DNA of 64,000 nt, taken from the NCBI GenBank assembly GCA_027486585.1, contig JAIXOU010000078.1, positions 54,395 to 118,394 on the forward strand. The letters run 5' to 3'. Positions 1 to 8,817 of the stretch are shown piece after piece. Under the pieces are notes generated by a model. That model had not been told where the DNA came from. It did no database searches and saw only the letters and a list, made by a program, of their open reading frames with translations. The DNA is from Verrucomicrobiaceae bacterium (GTDB lineage: Bacteria; Verrucomicrobiota; Verrucomicrobiia; Verrucomicrobiales; Verrucomicrobiaceae). The translations under genes were made by a program, and so were the position numbers. Each line of letters begins with the position of its first letter. Within the stretch, counting starts at the first letter, position 1.

Positions 1-242
1 TCCCGTTTTCAGTCGATCAGCCATGAGTAGCTGAGCCCAGCCAACGGCGGAAGGTAGGCCGCCGGTGGAGCTGGCTAGTCGAGGAAGGGTCGGGATCTCA
101 TTCATGCGTTTGACGAAACGGTTGTTTTGGCGATTCCCAATACCGACGATTATGGGGATGTCTATTGGTTGAGATTTTTTCTCTTTTGCAACGTTATTTG
201 GTGTTGCCGATGACGTGTTCCTTGGCGCATTCTCGATCTTCT
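1..242. other. Left edge, no supported gene
   Basis: No convincing gene lies in this stretch. On the minus strand one frame stays open from about position 238 to the left edge, with its first ATG at 105 (reading MNEIPTLPRLASSTGG). It could be the N-terminus of a gene running off the window, but I do not recognise it and see no ribosome binding site. It would be divergent from the sugar dehydrogenase that starts at 243, so the promoter for that gene should also lie here. Confidence 0.2.
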
Positions 243-1430
243 ATGAAGTTAACTACACTCGCCGCTCTGGCTCTCGCTCTTTGTTTCAATGATACCGCCG
301 CTGCTGCGGATGCGGTGAAGCTGACTCGTCTCTATGAGAAGATCGAGACGAAATGGCCGATTGCAGTGGCCATCGCACCGGATGGATCTGGGCGTGAATT
401 TTTAGCACTTCAACGTGGCCAGATTCTGATTTTGCCCAAGGACACGTCTAGCGCGGAAGCCAAGGTCTTTTTGGATCTCGCTTCCCACAATATGGAAGCT
501 GTGAATGGGAAGTTTGAGGAGGGTTTGAATGGCTTTGCGTTTCATCCGAAGTTTAAAGACAACGGCCTTTTTTACCTTTGCTACACGCAGCAGAAACCGA
601 AGCGACTCATCATCACTGAGATGAAGGTAGAGGGTGATAAAGCAGACGAAAAAACGGAGCGTGTGCTGCTGGAGATCCCGTTGATCAACTGGAATCATCA
701 TGGTGGAAACATTGTCTTTGGCCCGGATGGCTTTCTTTACATCGGCGTGGGAGATACCTCGAAGCGCAATGACGAGAAGCGCATGTCCCAGCTCACCGCA
801 GTCATGGTAGGTAAGGTGTTGCGCATCGATGTGGATAGCCGCGAGTATCATGGAGCCTACGGCATCCCAGCCAGCAATCCCTTTGCCGATGGTGTGGACG
901 CGCTGCCGCAGATCTATGCGTATGGCATTCGTAACCCTTGGGGCATGAGCTTCGATGCCAAAGGTCATCTTTGGCTCGCGGATGTGGGTCAGGATCTTTG
1001 GGAAGAGATCAACTGGATTACTGCCGGTGGTGACTATGGCTGGAGTTTCCGTGAAGGCGCGCGCCAGTTTCCATTACGTATCGATGCGCCACCAGCTGAG
1101 GCTAAATTGATTGATCCCATTTTTGAATACAATCATGGTGATGGCTTGAGCATCACGGGCGGAATCGTTTATACAGGCAAAGGACATGCGGATCTTGTTG
1201 GACAGTATGTTTATGGTGACTTTGTGATCGGCAAGATCTGGTCTCTACGCGCCAATGATGAGGGTAAAGTGGAAAGTAATACCCTTCTCTATACCAGCCC
1301 GCAGACCGCTGGCGATAACCCCAAGAAAAAGCCAAGTGTGCTGGTGAAGCCCACGGCCTTTTGTGCCAATGCTGAAGGCGAGATTCTCGTGTTGGACTGG
1401 AATGGCGCGATTTATCGCATGGATAAGTAA
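243..1430 (+). CDS. Secreted PQQ-dependent sugar dehydrogenase-like protein
   Basis: A soluble glucose/sorbosone dehydrogenase-type beta-propeller of about 395 residues, predicted to be exported to the periplasm. The ATG at 243 is preferred over the open frame upstream because it starts a clean signal peptide (MKLTTLAALALALCF, cleavage near AAA-ADA). Family motifs are visible: GLNGFAFHPKFKDNGLFYL, NHHGGNIVFGPDGFLYIGVGD and AYGIRNPWGMSFD, followed by WLADVGQDLWEEINWI and GGDYGWSFREG. In this family such proteins oxidise aldoses or related sugars with PQQ, but many homologues have unknown substrates. The stop codon directly abuts the stop of the convergent ilvD-like gene. The fold assignment is secure; the substrate is not. 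Confidence 0.88.
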   Translation: MKLTTLAALALALCFNDTAAAADAVKLTRLYEKIETKWPIAVAIAPDGSGREFLALQRGQILILPKDTSSAEAKVFLDLASHNMEAVNGKFEEGLNGFAFHPKFKDNGLFYLCYTQQKPKRLIITEMKVEGDKADEKTERVLLEIPLINWNHHGGNIVFGPDGFLYIGVGDTSKRNDEKRMSQLTAVMVGKVLRIDVDSREYHGAYGIPASNPFADGVDALPQIYAYGIRNPWGMSFDAKGHLWLADVGQDLWEEINWITAGGDYGWSFREGARQFPLRIDAPPAEAKLIDPIFEYNHGDGLSITGGIVYTGKGHADLVGQYVYGDFVIGKIWSLRANDEGKVESNTLLYTSPQTAGDNPKKKPSVLVKPTAFCANAEGEILVLDWNGAIYRMDK

Positions 1431-3104
1431 TCAGCGATCTCGCAACACCCAGGCCGAGACACAGCCATCATGCGCTTGAGCAGCGGTGGCTGCAAAGTCC
1501 GCCAAGTAGCCGCGACCGTATTGGGTTTTTGGCCATGATGACGAGCGTGTAGTGAGGTCAGCATGGAGATGGATGGTGCCTTTGAGAAGGTCGAATTCGA
1601 TCTCATCGCCATCTTGAATCGCTGCGATGGGGCCGCCGACGGCAGCTTCGGGCGAGCAGTGAATGCCCATGACTCCGTGAGAGACCCCAGAGACGCGACC
1701 GTCAGAGAGAAAGGCCACTTTGCCGTCTAGCTCTGGCACGGCCAGGGCAGCGCTGGCCACAAGGAGCTCGGGCATCCCTGCGGCAATGGGTCCGACACCG
1801 CGCAATACGACGAAATGGCCAGGCTTGATTTTGCCTTGGGCCGCGGCTTCTGAGACATCTGTGACTTTGTCAAAGCAGATGGCTTTGCCTGTGAACTGAG
1901 GATTCAGTCTAGAGGAGACTTTAAAGACCATGCCGTGCGGAGCCAGATTGCCAAAACAGATCTGGATGTCGGCGTAATCTTTGAAGGGGCGGCCAAGGGG
2001 CGCGATGAGCTCCTGTCCCTCGGGCACATCGGGGCAGTGAGCGACGTTTTCTGCGAGAGTCTGCCCTGTTACCGTGATGCATGACCCATCCAGCAGACCA
2101 GCTTTGAGGAAATGTCGCAGCAGCATGGCCGTGCCGCCGATGCGATGCAGATCTGCCATGGTGCCTCGACCCCGTGGAGCAAAGTTACAATAGACGGGCG
2201 TGCGGCGGCAGATTTCCTGAGCATCACGCAGAGTGAAGTCCACCCCTGCCTCATGGGCCAGCGCCAGAATGTGCAGCACGCCATTGGTGGAGCCGCCCAT
2301 GGCTGCGATGGCGGTCATGGCATTGGTGATCGCGGCCTTGGTTAGGATGTCACGCGGGCGCAAATTGAGCTCTAGCAAACGGCGCATGGCTTGTCCGACA
2401 CGGAGACAGTCCGCCTTTTTAGCATCGTCCACGGCTGGGATGGAAGAGGTGTCAGGCAAGCTGAGCCCCATGGCTTCTAGCGCGATTCCCCAGGTATTGA
2501 AAGAAGCCGCGATGCCACAGCCACCAGCGCCTGGGCAGGCGGCGCGGATGATTTTTTCGGACTCGTCAAAGCTCATTGTGCCGCTGTTTGACTGGGCTTG
2601 GGAGTCATAGGCATCCAGAATCGTGATGTCTTTGCCCATGTGGCAGCCGGGTAGGATACTGCCACCATTGACTACAAGCCCGTGGCAGTTCATGCGGGCA
2701 AGCGCCATGGCAAATGCGGGTCCGTTTTTATCACAATGATGCAGGCCGATCATGCCGTCGTAACGGTGTGAGCTACAGATCATCTCGGCTCCATTGGCCA
2801 TGATGTTGCGAGAAACAAGGGAAGCTGCTCCACCCTCGTGGCCTTGAGTGATGTTATCGCTCACCGGACTGACTCCAAAGGGGAAGGCGATCATGCCCGC
2901 TTCTTCACAGCCTTGGCGGATGAGTTGGGCCAGTTCATGAGCACGCAGATTGCAGAGATTGCCGTCTAAAAGAGGCGTCGCGATACCGATTTGAGCTTTA
3001 TCAAAGTCCGCTTCCTGAAAGCCAAGCCCCCAGTAAAAAGATTTCACGCCACGCTGCCAGCCATGCGTGAGAGAAGATGAGTTCCAGTTCAGTTTTTCCG
3101 CCAT
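1431..3104 (-). CDS. ilvD: Dihydroxy-acid dehydratase (IlvD/Edd family)
   Basis: A 557-residue member of the IlvD/Edd dehydratase family; the usual role is dehydration of 2,3-dihydroxy-3-methylbutanoate in valine, leucine and isoleucine synthesis. The three cysteines expected to bind the Fe-S cluster are present: Cys51 (LCNLRAHEL), Cys124 (HHCDKNGP) and Cys196 (PGAGGCGIAASFNT). The last two motifs differ from the usual GCDKNMP and GSCGGMYTANTM, so this is a divergent branch and a sugar-acid dehydratase is possible. The frame is open upstream to 3218, but that part is the 3' end of rnpB, so the ATG at 3104 (MAEKLNWNSSS) is chosen. No other branched-chain amino acid gene is nearby. Confidence 0.85.
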   Translation of the reverse strand: MAEKLNWNSSSLTHGWQRGVKSFYWGLGFQEADFDKAQIGIATPLLDGNLCNLRAHELAQLIRQGCEEAGMIAFPFGVSPVSDNITQGHEGGAASLVSRNIMANGAEMICSSHRYDGMIGLHHCDKNGPAFAMALARMNCHGLVVNGGSILPGCHMGKDITILDAYDSQAQSNSGTMSFDESEKIIRAACPGAGGCGIAASFNTWGIALEAMGLSLPDTSSIPAVDDAKKADCLRVGQAMRRLLELNLRPRDILTKAAITNAMTAIAAMGGSTNGVLHILALAHEAGVDFTLRDAQEICRRTPVYCNFAPRGRGTMADLHRIGGTAMLLRHFLKAGLLDGSCITVTGQTLAENVAHCPDVPEGQELIAPLGRPFKDYADIQICFGNLAPHGMVFKVSSRLNPQFTGKAICFDKVTDVSEAAAQGKIKPGHFVVLRGVGPIAAGMPELLVASAALAVPELDGKVAFLSDGRVSGVSHGVMGIHCSPEAAVGGPIAAIQDGDEIEFDLLKGTIHLHADLTTRSSSWPKTQYGRGYLADFAATAAQAHDGCVSAWVLRDR

Positions 3105-3154
3105 AAGAGGCCGCGATAGTAGCCGCCGAGGTGTAATTACCAACAGAAAAAGTA

Positions 3155-3602
<448 letters not shown>

Positions 3603-3698
3603 TTTTAGATTAAGCAGGCAAATGAAGATTCCAACTGGGAAATTCCACAGCAGGGAAACAAAAACCGCACTCGCCTTTTGGAGTGTGATGGATTAAAA

Positions 3699-3977
3699 AT
3701 GAGCATGATCACGACACTTAGCGCTGACCTTACCACCCCTATCCCAGAGACTCTGGCTCGCTTGCTCGACCTGCGTCCAGGAGTTCAGCTAGACTGGCAG
3801 GCAGATGAAAACGAAACCGTCATTCATGTGAAAGTGGCCGAGCCCAGCCGTGAGGAGCTTGTCATGCGTTTGCATGAACTAGGCCGTAAACACAAAAAGG
3901 CAGGACAAGATGCCGTCGGCGACTTGATCCGCGAACGTGAGCTAGACGATGAGCTCAGAAGCCGTGTTCTAGAATGA
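3699..3977 (+). CDS. VapB-like antitoxin (AbrB/SpoVT fold)
   Basis: A 92-residue putative antitoxin directly upstream of a PIN-domain toxin. Residues 1-45 (TTLSADLTTPIPETLARLLDLRPG and the following strand) look like the swapped-hairpin DNA-binding domain of AbrB/MazE-type antitoxins. The charged C-terminal half (EELVMRLHELGRKHKK to the end) would wrap the toxin. The start at 3699 is chosen over a TTG at 3678 because the fold begins there; a second ATG at 3705 is also possible. Its stop overlaps the toxin start by 4 bp (ATGA), so the two are translationally coupled. Such antitoxins normally repress their own promoter, which would lie between rnpB and 3699. Confidence 0.75.
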   Translation: MSMITTLSADLTTPIPETLARLLDLRPGVQLDWQADENETVIHVKVAEPSREELVMRLHELGRKHKKAGQDAVGDLIRERELDDELRSRVLE

Positions 3978-4393
3978 GTGCCTCTGTTACCCATGTTTTG
4001 GATACTTCAGCACTGCTGGCCTATTATCTCAAAGAGAATGGCTGGGACTTAGTGCATCAGCTTATCTTTGATGAGACATGCCAATTGCGTGTCAGCTCTG
4101 GGACTTGGCTTGAGTTTCATGTTCGCCTATCTAATTTAACTTCTGACACGGCTCAGCGCGCCGAAGCTATGGAGCTTTACCGTGCTCTATTAGGCGAAGG
4201 CATCCCAGTCGATGATGCAATTGCAGCCCATGCTTATCATCTCCGACAGACTGCGGCTTCTCGGTTGCCAAACATGGACGCCTTAATTGCAGCTACAGCC
4301 GCAGTAAACGGAGCCATCTTGGTACATCGTGATCCTCACATGGCAGGCATTCCGATCTCAACCTTGCCGCAAATGGTCCTGCCAAACAAATAG
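3974..4393 (+). CDS. VapC-like PIN-domain toxin ribonuclease
   Basis: A 139-residue PIN-domain protein, the predicted toxin of a type II toxin-antitoxin pair. The first acidic residue sits in VLDTSALLAYYLKENG near the N-terminus. Further family features are TWLEFHVRL, the central GIPVDDAIAAHAYHL and the C-terminal NMDALIAATAAVNGAILVHRD, which would complete the acidic Mg2+ site. VapC toxins cleave tRNA or rRNA; the target here cannot be read from sequence. It overlaps the antitoxin gene by 4 bp. The reading frame is intact, so the module may be active. Confidence 0.85.
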   Translation: MSASVTHVLDTSALLAYYLKENGWDLVHQLIFDETCQLRVSSGTWLEFHVRLSNLTSDTAQRAEAMELYRALLGEGIPVDDAIAAHAYHLRQTAASRLPNMDALIAATAAVNGAILVHRDPHMAGIPISTLPQMVLPNK

Positions 4394-4493
4394 GGTCTTC
4401 AAATCGCATAATTCTGTTCTCGACGGACTGAAATGAATATCCGTTGAAAATGATACCACATCGAAATCAAAGTGTTTCAGACGGTGTGGTGAG

Positions 4494-7007
4494 TCACTCC
4501 AATTTGACGACACCGGCATCATCACAATGCGTCGTTATCATACGTGCTCGTGAGATCCGCCGAGTTTCCTTGTCTAGCGTGACTTCCAGCAGGGCACCAT
4601 GGCTCCATTGTGCGTCTGGGCCCGGTCCGTCAAAGACGGTGTTTCCCAGTGAATAGGCTAGGCAGCTGCTGGGGTCATGGTCTAGCCGCTGCACGACATG
4701 TGGCCCAGAACCCACGATGAGGTCTGCGCCTGAGTCCAGCATTTCTGAAGCGAGACGCACCTGGCGCTCATTGGGTTCTAAGCTGTGCTCCGTGCCCCAG
4801 TGTGGCATCACGATCACCCAGTCAGCCCGTTTGCGGGCCTGCTGGATTCTAGACATGAGTTCCGCAGGCTCTGGCAGCAGGCTGTCGTCCCATCCGATTA
4901 AAGCCAGACGGCAATCTGTGATCGAGAGGAATTCAGTGTCAGCACGCAGCACGCGAAGACCTGATTTCTGCAAAATAGAGATCGTGTTCATCAGGCCATC
5001 CTTACCGAGGTCAAGAGCGTGATTGTTCGCTAAACTCAGAGTTGTAATGCCAGCTGAGTGCAGGCAATGAGACGCCTCAATGGGAGCTACAAGCTGAAGG
5101 CGTTTACCTTGGAATGATTCGGATTTTTCAGAGATGACGCATTCCAAATTTCCCAAGACCACATCAGCTTTGGCGAAAATGGGTTTTAAATGGATGAGCG
5201 GATTTTGACCTTGTTGGATTTTTTCCCCGATCGTGCGGCCTAGCATGAGATCGCCAGTGAAGACCAGTTTGAGAGGCTTCTTCGGCCTCTTGACCTGCAT
5301 CAGTTGTGCTTTTGGTCTGCCTTTTTGAAGTGCTGCATAGGTCAATAGCTCTGGCCGTTTTTCGAGGTGGTGCACGCAGATGTCCTCTGCATTCAGTTTG
5401 CCAAGAGGCGGCCGATCTTCCCAAATGGCGGCCAGGTGGGTGTCGAGATGTAGCAGCGTCGCGCCGTCTGCTTGGATGTCGGACGTAGGTTGAAGATAGG
5501 GCAGCACATCCTTTGGGCTGCCCCAGGGCATATAAAAGCCTTCCGCACGCAGGCCTTGAGAGATGAAGTTGGCACAATCAGCTCCCCAGCCTGTTTCTGG
5601 GCCAGTGCGCCAGCTTCGTCTGAGGATTCTGGAATCAAAGAGGTAGGGAAGTCCAAACTGCTCACTCCAGGCTGCACGGGCACCCTGAGTGCCTTTGGCT
5701 TTGACACAAACAGTCACGCTTGGAGTTCTCCAAGTTTGACCATCTCTTGTGATCTCTGCTAGGACTTCGACCGTTCCGCATTTTAAAACAGGATCGAGGA
5801 AGGGCACCAAGGCGGTTTGTGGCAGCGTCTTCATGGCAGGTCCGTCCGTCAGCGGCTTCAAAATATGCCGTAGCCACCGCGGTGTCTTACTGGCAAAGCC
5901 AAAGTCCGCGTGGCTCAGCCGATAAGTATCTGTTTCTGCACATTTCGTTAGCCAGCGGACATGGGCGCCGACGGGATCTGGTTTGATCTGCAAGATAGCA
6001 TTACCGTCTAATTCTAGTCCATAGCTGCCATCTGGGCGCTGAGGGATGTCAATCAGCTGGAGGTGAGGGAGAAACGGATCTCCAGCCCAGCTTTCAAGTA
6101 GATCGCGTGCTTTCTGTGGATCATGCGTGACATTGTCCGCATCCCAGTGCTGTAAAAGTAGGCTTCGCAAAAAAGGCCCCGCTTGATCGAGTTCCAGTGC
6201 TGGTAGAGTCTCCCCTTTTCTCACGAGTAGCTGGGCCATCAGAGACCGATCTGGACCTGTTTTTGCAAAGGGTTCAAAACTCACCCTAGCCTGTGGCACT
6301 CGCCAAACGGTATCCAAGAATAAACCTGTGAGCATTTCCGCCTGAGCAGCACTTTTCAAATAGGGAGATGAAATAGCAGCCGTCACATCGACAAGACCAC
6401 GAAGTCTGAGTAGCGTGCCCATCACACGATCAACGGCTGGAGCCAGTTCGGCATCAGCCATGGCAGCAAAGAAATCCAGATCAACGCTGGCCACGATGCG
6501 CCGCTCCTGCGGCCATGTGGTCGCTTCTTTTTCCAAAGATTCCATATCGAGCACTCGATAACGCTGAGCCAAAGAGCCAGCCTCTCGCGGTAGAGCTTCC
6601 TGGTGTCCGTCTAGATACTGCCGTGCTTCTTGTTCCAGTTCATGGGCTTCACCCGCCTGTAATTTAAGTTTCGGCACCCAGATGACTTCAGCTATAGGAG
6701 CAGGCATCAGTGGCTCCAGCCAGTTATAGCACTGAATGACTCCCTTTGCCCTCCAGCGGGCTAACATCTCAGATCTGATTTTTAATGTCGGGCCTTTGCG
6801 CACAGCCGTTCTGATCTCATCCGAGTTGGCGATGCTGCTCGCATCATTATGCGCATCCAGCAGGATCAGGGTGTGCGCCTCCTTCAGCGGTAGAGTCTCG
6901 ATCAAATGATAAAAAGCCCCTGCATGCGATTCCTCCAGATGCACTGGCAGTTGCGCTGCAGAGTCCAGGCACAAAATCAGTATAGCGACGATGACGGCTG
7001 GCCTCAT
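4494..7007 (-). CDS. Three-domain fusion: UPF0489, Cys amidase-like, CapA-like
   Basis: An 837-residue exported protein, last gene of the recN operon. After a signal peptide (MRPAVIVAILILCLDSAAQL), residues 25-290 resemble UPF0489, with DAHND (51-55) and SVDLDFF (174-180), motifs typical of the arginase/deacetylase-like metal fold. Residues 445-560 resemble the putative amidase domain Amidase_6, with GADCANFISQGLRAEGF giving a candidate nucleophile Cys478 and a possible His524. Residues 578-837 match CapA-type metallophosphatase-like proteins: VFTGDLMLGR, VLGNLECVIS, SLANNHALD, VMPHWGTEHS and AYSLGNTVFD. CapA relatives act in poly-gamma-glutamate capsule synthesis. The gene overlaps its upstream neighbour by 4 bp. 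A role in an extracellular amide-linked polymer is inference only. Confidence 0.78.
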   Translation of the reverse strand: MRPAVIVAILILCLDSAAQLPVHLEESHAGAFYHLIETLPLKEAHTLILLDAHNDASSIANSDEIRTAVRKGPTLKIRSEMLARWRAKGVIQCYNWLEPLMPAPIAEVIWVPKLKLQAGEAHELEQEARQYLDGHQEALPREAGSLAQRYRVLDMESLEKEATTWPQERRIVASVDLDFFAAMADAELAPAVDRVMGTLLRLRGLVDVTAAISSPYLKSAAQAEMLTGLFLDTVWRVPQARVSFEPFAKTGPDRSLMAQLLVRKGETLPALELDQAGPFLRSLLLQHWDADNVTHDPQKARDLLESWAGDPFLPHLQLIDIPQRPDGSYGLELDGNAILQIKPDPVGAHVRWLTKCAETDTYRLSHADFGFASKTPRWLRHILKPLTDGPAMKTLPQTALVPFLDPVLKCGTVEVLAEITRDGQTWRTPSVTVCVKAKGTQGARAAWSEQFGLPYLFDSRILRRSWRTGPETGWGADCANFISQGLRAEGFYMPWGSPKDVLPYLQPTSDIQADGATLLHLDTHLAAIWEDRPPLGKLNAEDICVHHLEKRPELLTYAALQKGRPKAQLMQVKRPKKPLKLVFTGDLMLGRTIGEKIQQGQNPLIHLKPIFAKADVVLGNLECVISEKSESFQGKRLQLVAPIEASHCLHSAGITTLSLANNHALDLGKDGLMNTISILQKSGLRVLRADTEFLSITDCRLALIGWDDSLLPEPAELMSRIQQARKRADWVIVMPHWGTEHSLEPNERQVRLASEMLDSGADLIVGSGPHVVQRLDHDPSSCLAYSLGNTVFDGPGPDAQWSHGALLEVTLDKETRRISRARMITTHCDDAGVVKLE

Positions 7008-8344
7008 CTTATGGGGCCGATCACCGGGGCTTTACTCAGGGGCTGAATTAGCATGACCTGACTGATGGAAGTGTCGCTGAATTGCAGGCCAGGATAAACT
7101 TTTGCGATGGTGAGTTTGACGGATTTTACCAGTTCGCCGCCAGTCGATAGATCAAAGAAAAACATTTCCCGCTGCAAATATTCATCGGGTATTTTGACTC
7201 TGTTTGCTTTGCCGCCATTCACACTCACGTCCAGCTCAGCTGGGCGGCTATTGGCATAGTAAAGTTCGGCGGATTTGGCGTAACCATTCACGATCCCGAT
7301 CTTTTTTACTGGAGAGGCCTTCTTGAGCGTCAGAGTGATCGACTCGCCCACACCATCTCCACTAACGCCCTCTGCCCAGGCTGTTTCACGGCCTTGGCTG
7401 ACATTGGGTGGTTGGTAGTTGAGTGTTTCGGTGTCCACTAAACTTGAAGAAGCTGTGGCCACATAATCATCCCGCTGAAACTCCCACTTGCCTCCGCTCT
7501 TCTCGCCCGTTTTCGGGTTTCTCTTTGCATTGAATCCAACATACTGGCCGATCCATTGAGTTTCTTCTCCCGTCGTATCAACGGCTGGAGAAAAGCTATA
7601 TCCAGGTCTGGTGATGATAACGAGGTCGTCCTCCAGAGTTGGCTCGAAGTCCGTGAAACTCCAAGTGTAGGTGCTGCCTTCTAGTGTGAATCTCTTGGGA
7701 TGGCTAAGGCTGATCTGACCTGCTGGCACGGATACATTTCGAATCTTCACGATCCCTTGACCAATGGGGCCATGCCAAGCACCAGCAGCTGAGAAAAGGT
7801 AGGTGAGAGAAAGTGGCTCAGCGTCACCATTGTCAGAGATCGAAAAATCCGAATAGTAATACGGGTTCCGATATTTAACTGAAATCTGCCGGGTTTGGCC
7901 TTCGGCAAACTCGATCTTCACGCGGTGCCACGAGTTCACAATCACGCCATGGGTCATGCTCCGTCTGCTCAGGTCCAGCTTATCATCAGTCTGCACGACC
8001 TTGATGGCTTTCCCGTCCACGGTGAGACTGAAGTTTTCCAGCTTCGGTTGCTTTGCAGTTGTTTCGCCTGAGGGGAGCGAAGATGTGATAGTCGTTGTCG
8101 CAATCGCGCTCGGAAAACCCGCCTCAATCTTGACCTTCTTGCCCGGATTGTGCAGGACATAGTCGATACGAATGTCCGCGTATTCGATGTGTAGATCGAT
8201 CTCCAGACGTTCTGAAAGCATCTCCACTTGATCAATGCCGATTGGCTGAAAAGCCCCCGTATGGCTGACTCCGGTGATGTAGCCGCCGCCATTGGCTAAA
8301 GCCAAACTGGGTAGAAAGAGAAGGCAGAGAACAGTTTTCATCAT
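7004..8344 (-). CDS. Secreted protein with C-terminal NADase-type glycan-binding (discoidin-like) domain
   Basis: A 446-residue exported protein with a signal peptide (MMKTVLCLLFLPSLALA). The N-terminal two thirds are beta-rich and of unknown function; it contains EYADIRIDYVLHNPGKKVKIEAGFP and ISVKYRNPYYYSD, which recall DUF4424-type secreted proteins. The last 120 residues (from ETAWAEGVSGDGVGESITL through KKIGIVNGYAKS to ISQVMLI) look like the discoidin-type domain described as NADase-type glycan-binding. It probably binds a surface polymer in the periplasm or outside the cell. It overlaps the 42-residue ORF upstream and the CapA fusion downstream by 4 bp each, so the three are translationally coupled. 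Confidence 0.7.
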   Translation of the reverse strand: MMKTVLCLLFLPSLALANGGGYITGVSHTGAFQPIGIDQVEMLSERLEIDLHIEYADIRIDYVLHNPGKKVKIEAGFPSAIATTTITSSLPSGETTAKQPKLENFSLTVDGKAIKVVQTDDKLDLSRRSMTHGVIVNSWHRVKIEFAEGQTRQISVKYRNPYYYSDFSISDNGDAEPLSLTYLFSAAGAWHGPIGQGIVKIRNVSVPAGQISLSHPKRFTLEGSTYTWSFTDFEPTLEDDLVIITRPGYSFSPAVDTTGEETQWIGQYVGFNAKRNPKTGEKSGGKWEFQRDDYVATASSSLVDTETLNYQPPNVSQGRETAWAEGVSGDGVGESITLTLKKASPVKKIGIVNGYAKSAELYYANSRPAELDVSVNGGKANRVKIPDEYLQREMFFFDLSTGGELVKSVKLTIAKVYPGLQFSDTSISQVMLIQPLSKAPVIGPIR

Positions 8345-8469
8345 CGCTCATGATAGCGCTGTGAAAAGATCAGCAAGTCTTCGATGATGTCTTCGTAAAC
8401 ATTCGCAGCTCGGTTTTTGGGAGCCATGCAATCACAACAAGACTCCGGTTCGCTCTTGATCGCGCTCAA
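8341..8469 (-). CDS. 42-residue Cys-rich small protein
   Basis: A short frame not normally called by gene finders. It starts at TTG 8469 and reads MSAIKSEPESCCDCMAP, then an acidic helix (NVYEDIIEDLLIFSQRYHER). Its TGA stop overlaps the ATG of the next gene by 4 bp, exactly the coupling seen between the two following genes, and it begins 15 bp after the I78-like lipoprotein gene ends. That arrangement is the main support for it being translated. The CCxC cluster could bind a metal. No family is recognised. The start is uncertain: a purine-rich AAGGGG lies rather far upstream, and an internal ATG would give only 28 residues. Confidence 0.5.
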   Translation of the reverse strand: MSAIKSEPESCCDCMAPKNRAANVYEDIIEDLLIFSQRYHER

Positions 8470-8484
8470 ATACAGCGGGCGATT

Positions 8485-8799
8485 TCACCCCTTCGTCACT
8501 TGAATCACCCGACCATTCGCGATGGTGAAATTGAGGCGAGATTCTGAATAGTCCATGGTCATGGGAAAGGATTCGCCGTCACGACTAACGACTCGATGGG
8601 GAACATTTTGTCTGTCGGCCTGAAGCCCAGCTTCGGCTTCTGTCAGGCCGATGAATGGCGATGCTGGTGGTTTGGGAGGTGACTTGTGGCGCACGAGCGG
8701 ATTGGTATCCAAGGGCGTTGTGGCGATAGGATACGAAGTCGAACAGATGCAGGAAGGCAGTCCTGTGGCCGCCAATAAGATAAGAAGGATTTTTGTCAT
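8485..8799 (-). CDS. Small lipoprotein with I78 inhibitor-like domain
   Basis: A 104-residue lipoprotein. The N-terminus is a lipoprotein signal with lipobox LPSC (Cys17), followed by a proline-rich linker. Residues 50-104 (FIGLTEAEAGLQADRQNVPH, then HRVVSRDGESFPMTMDYSES and RLNFTIANGRVIQV) match the pattern of the I78 peptidase-inhibitor family, where the RV...TMDY...RLN core forms a small wedge fold. It would act in the periplasm, perhaps protecting against proteases, although many family members are uncharacterised. It starts 18 bp after the recN stop, so it is very probably co-transcribed with recN. Domain assignment is by motif recognition only. Confidence 0.75.
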   Translation of the reverse strand: MTKILLILLAATGLPSCICSTSYPIATTPLDTNPLVRHKSPPKPPASPFIGLTEAEAGLQADRQNVPHRVVSRDGESFPMTMDYSESRLNFTIANGRVIQVTKG

Positions 8800-8817
8800 G
8801 AGCGAGTAGTGTTGAGC

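Noticed and set aside
4394..4493. Possible hairpin (ACGGA/TCCGT) between vapC and the CapA fusion
   Set aside because: The stem is only 5 bp with a loop of about 11 bases and no T-run, so it is too weak to call a terminator.
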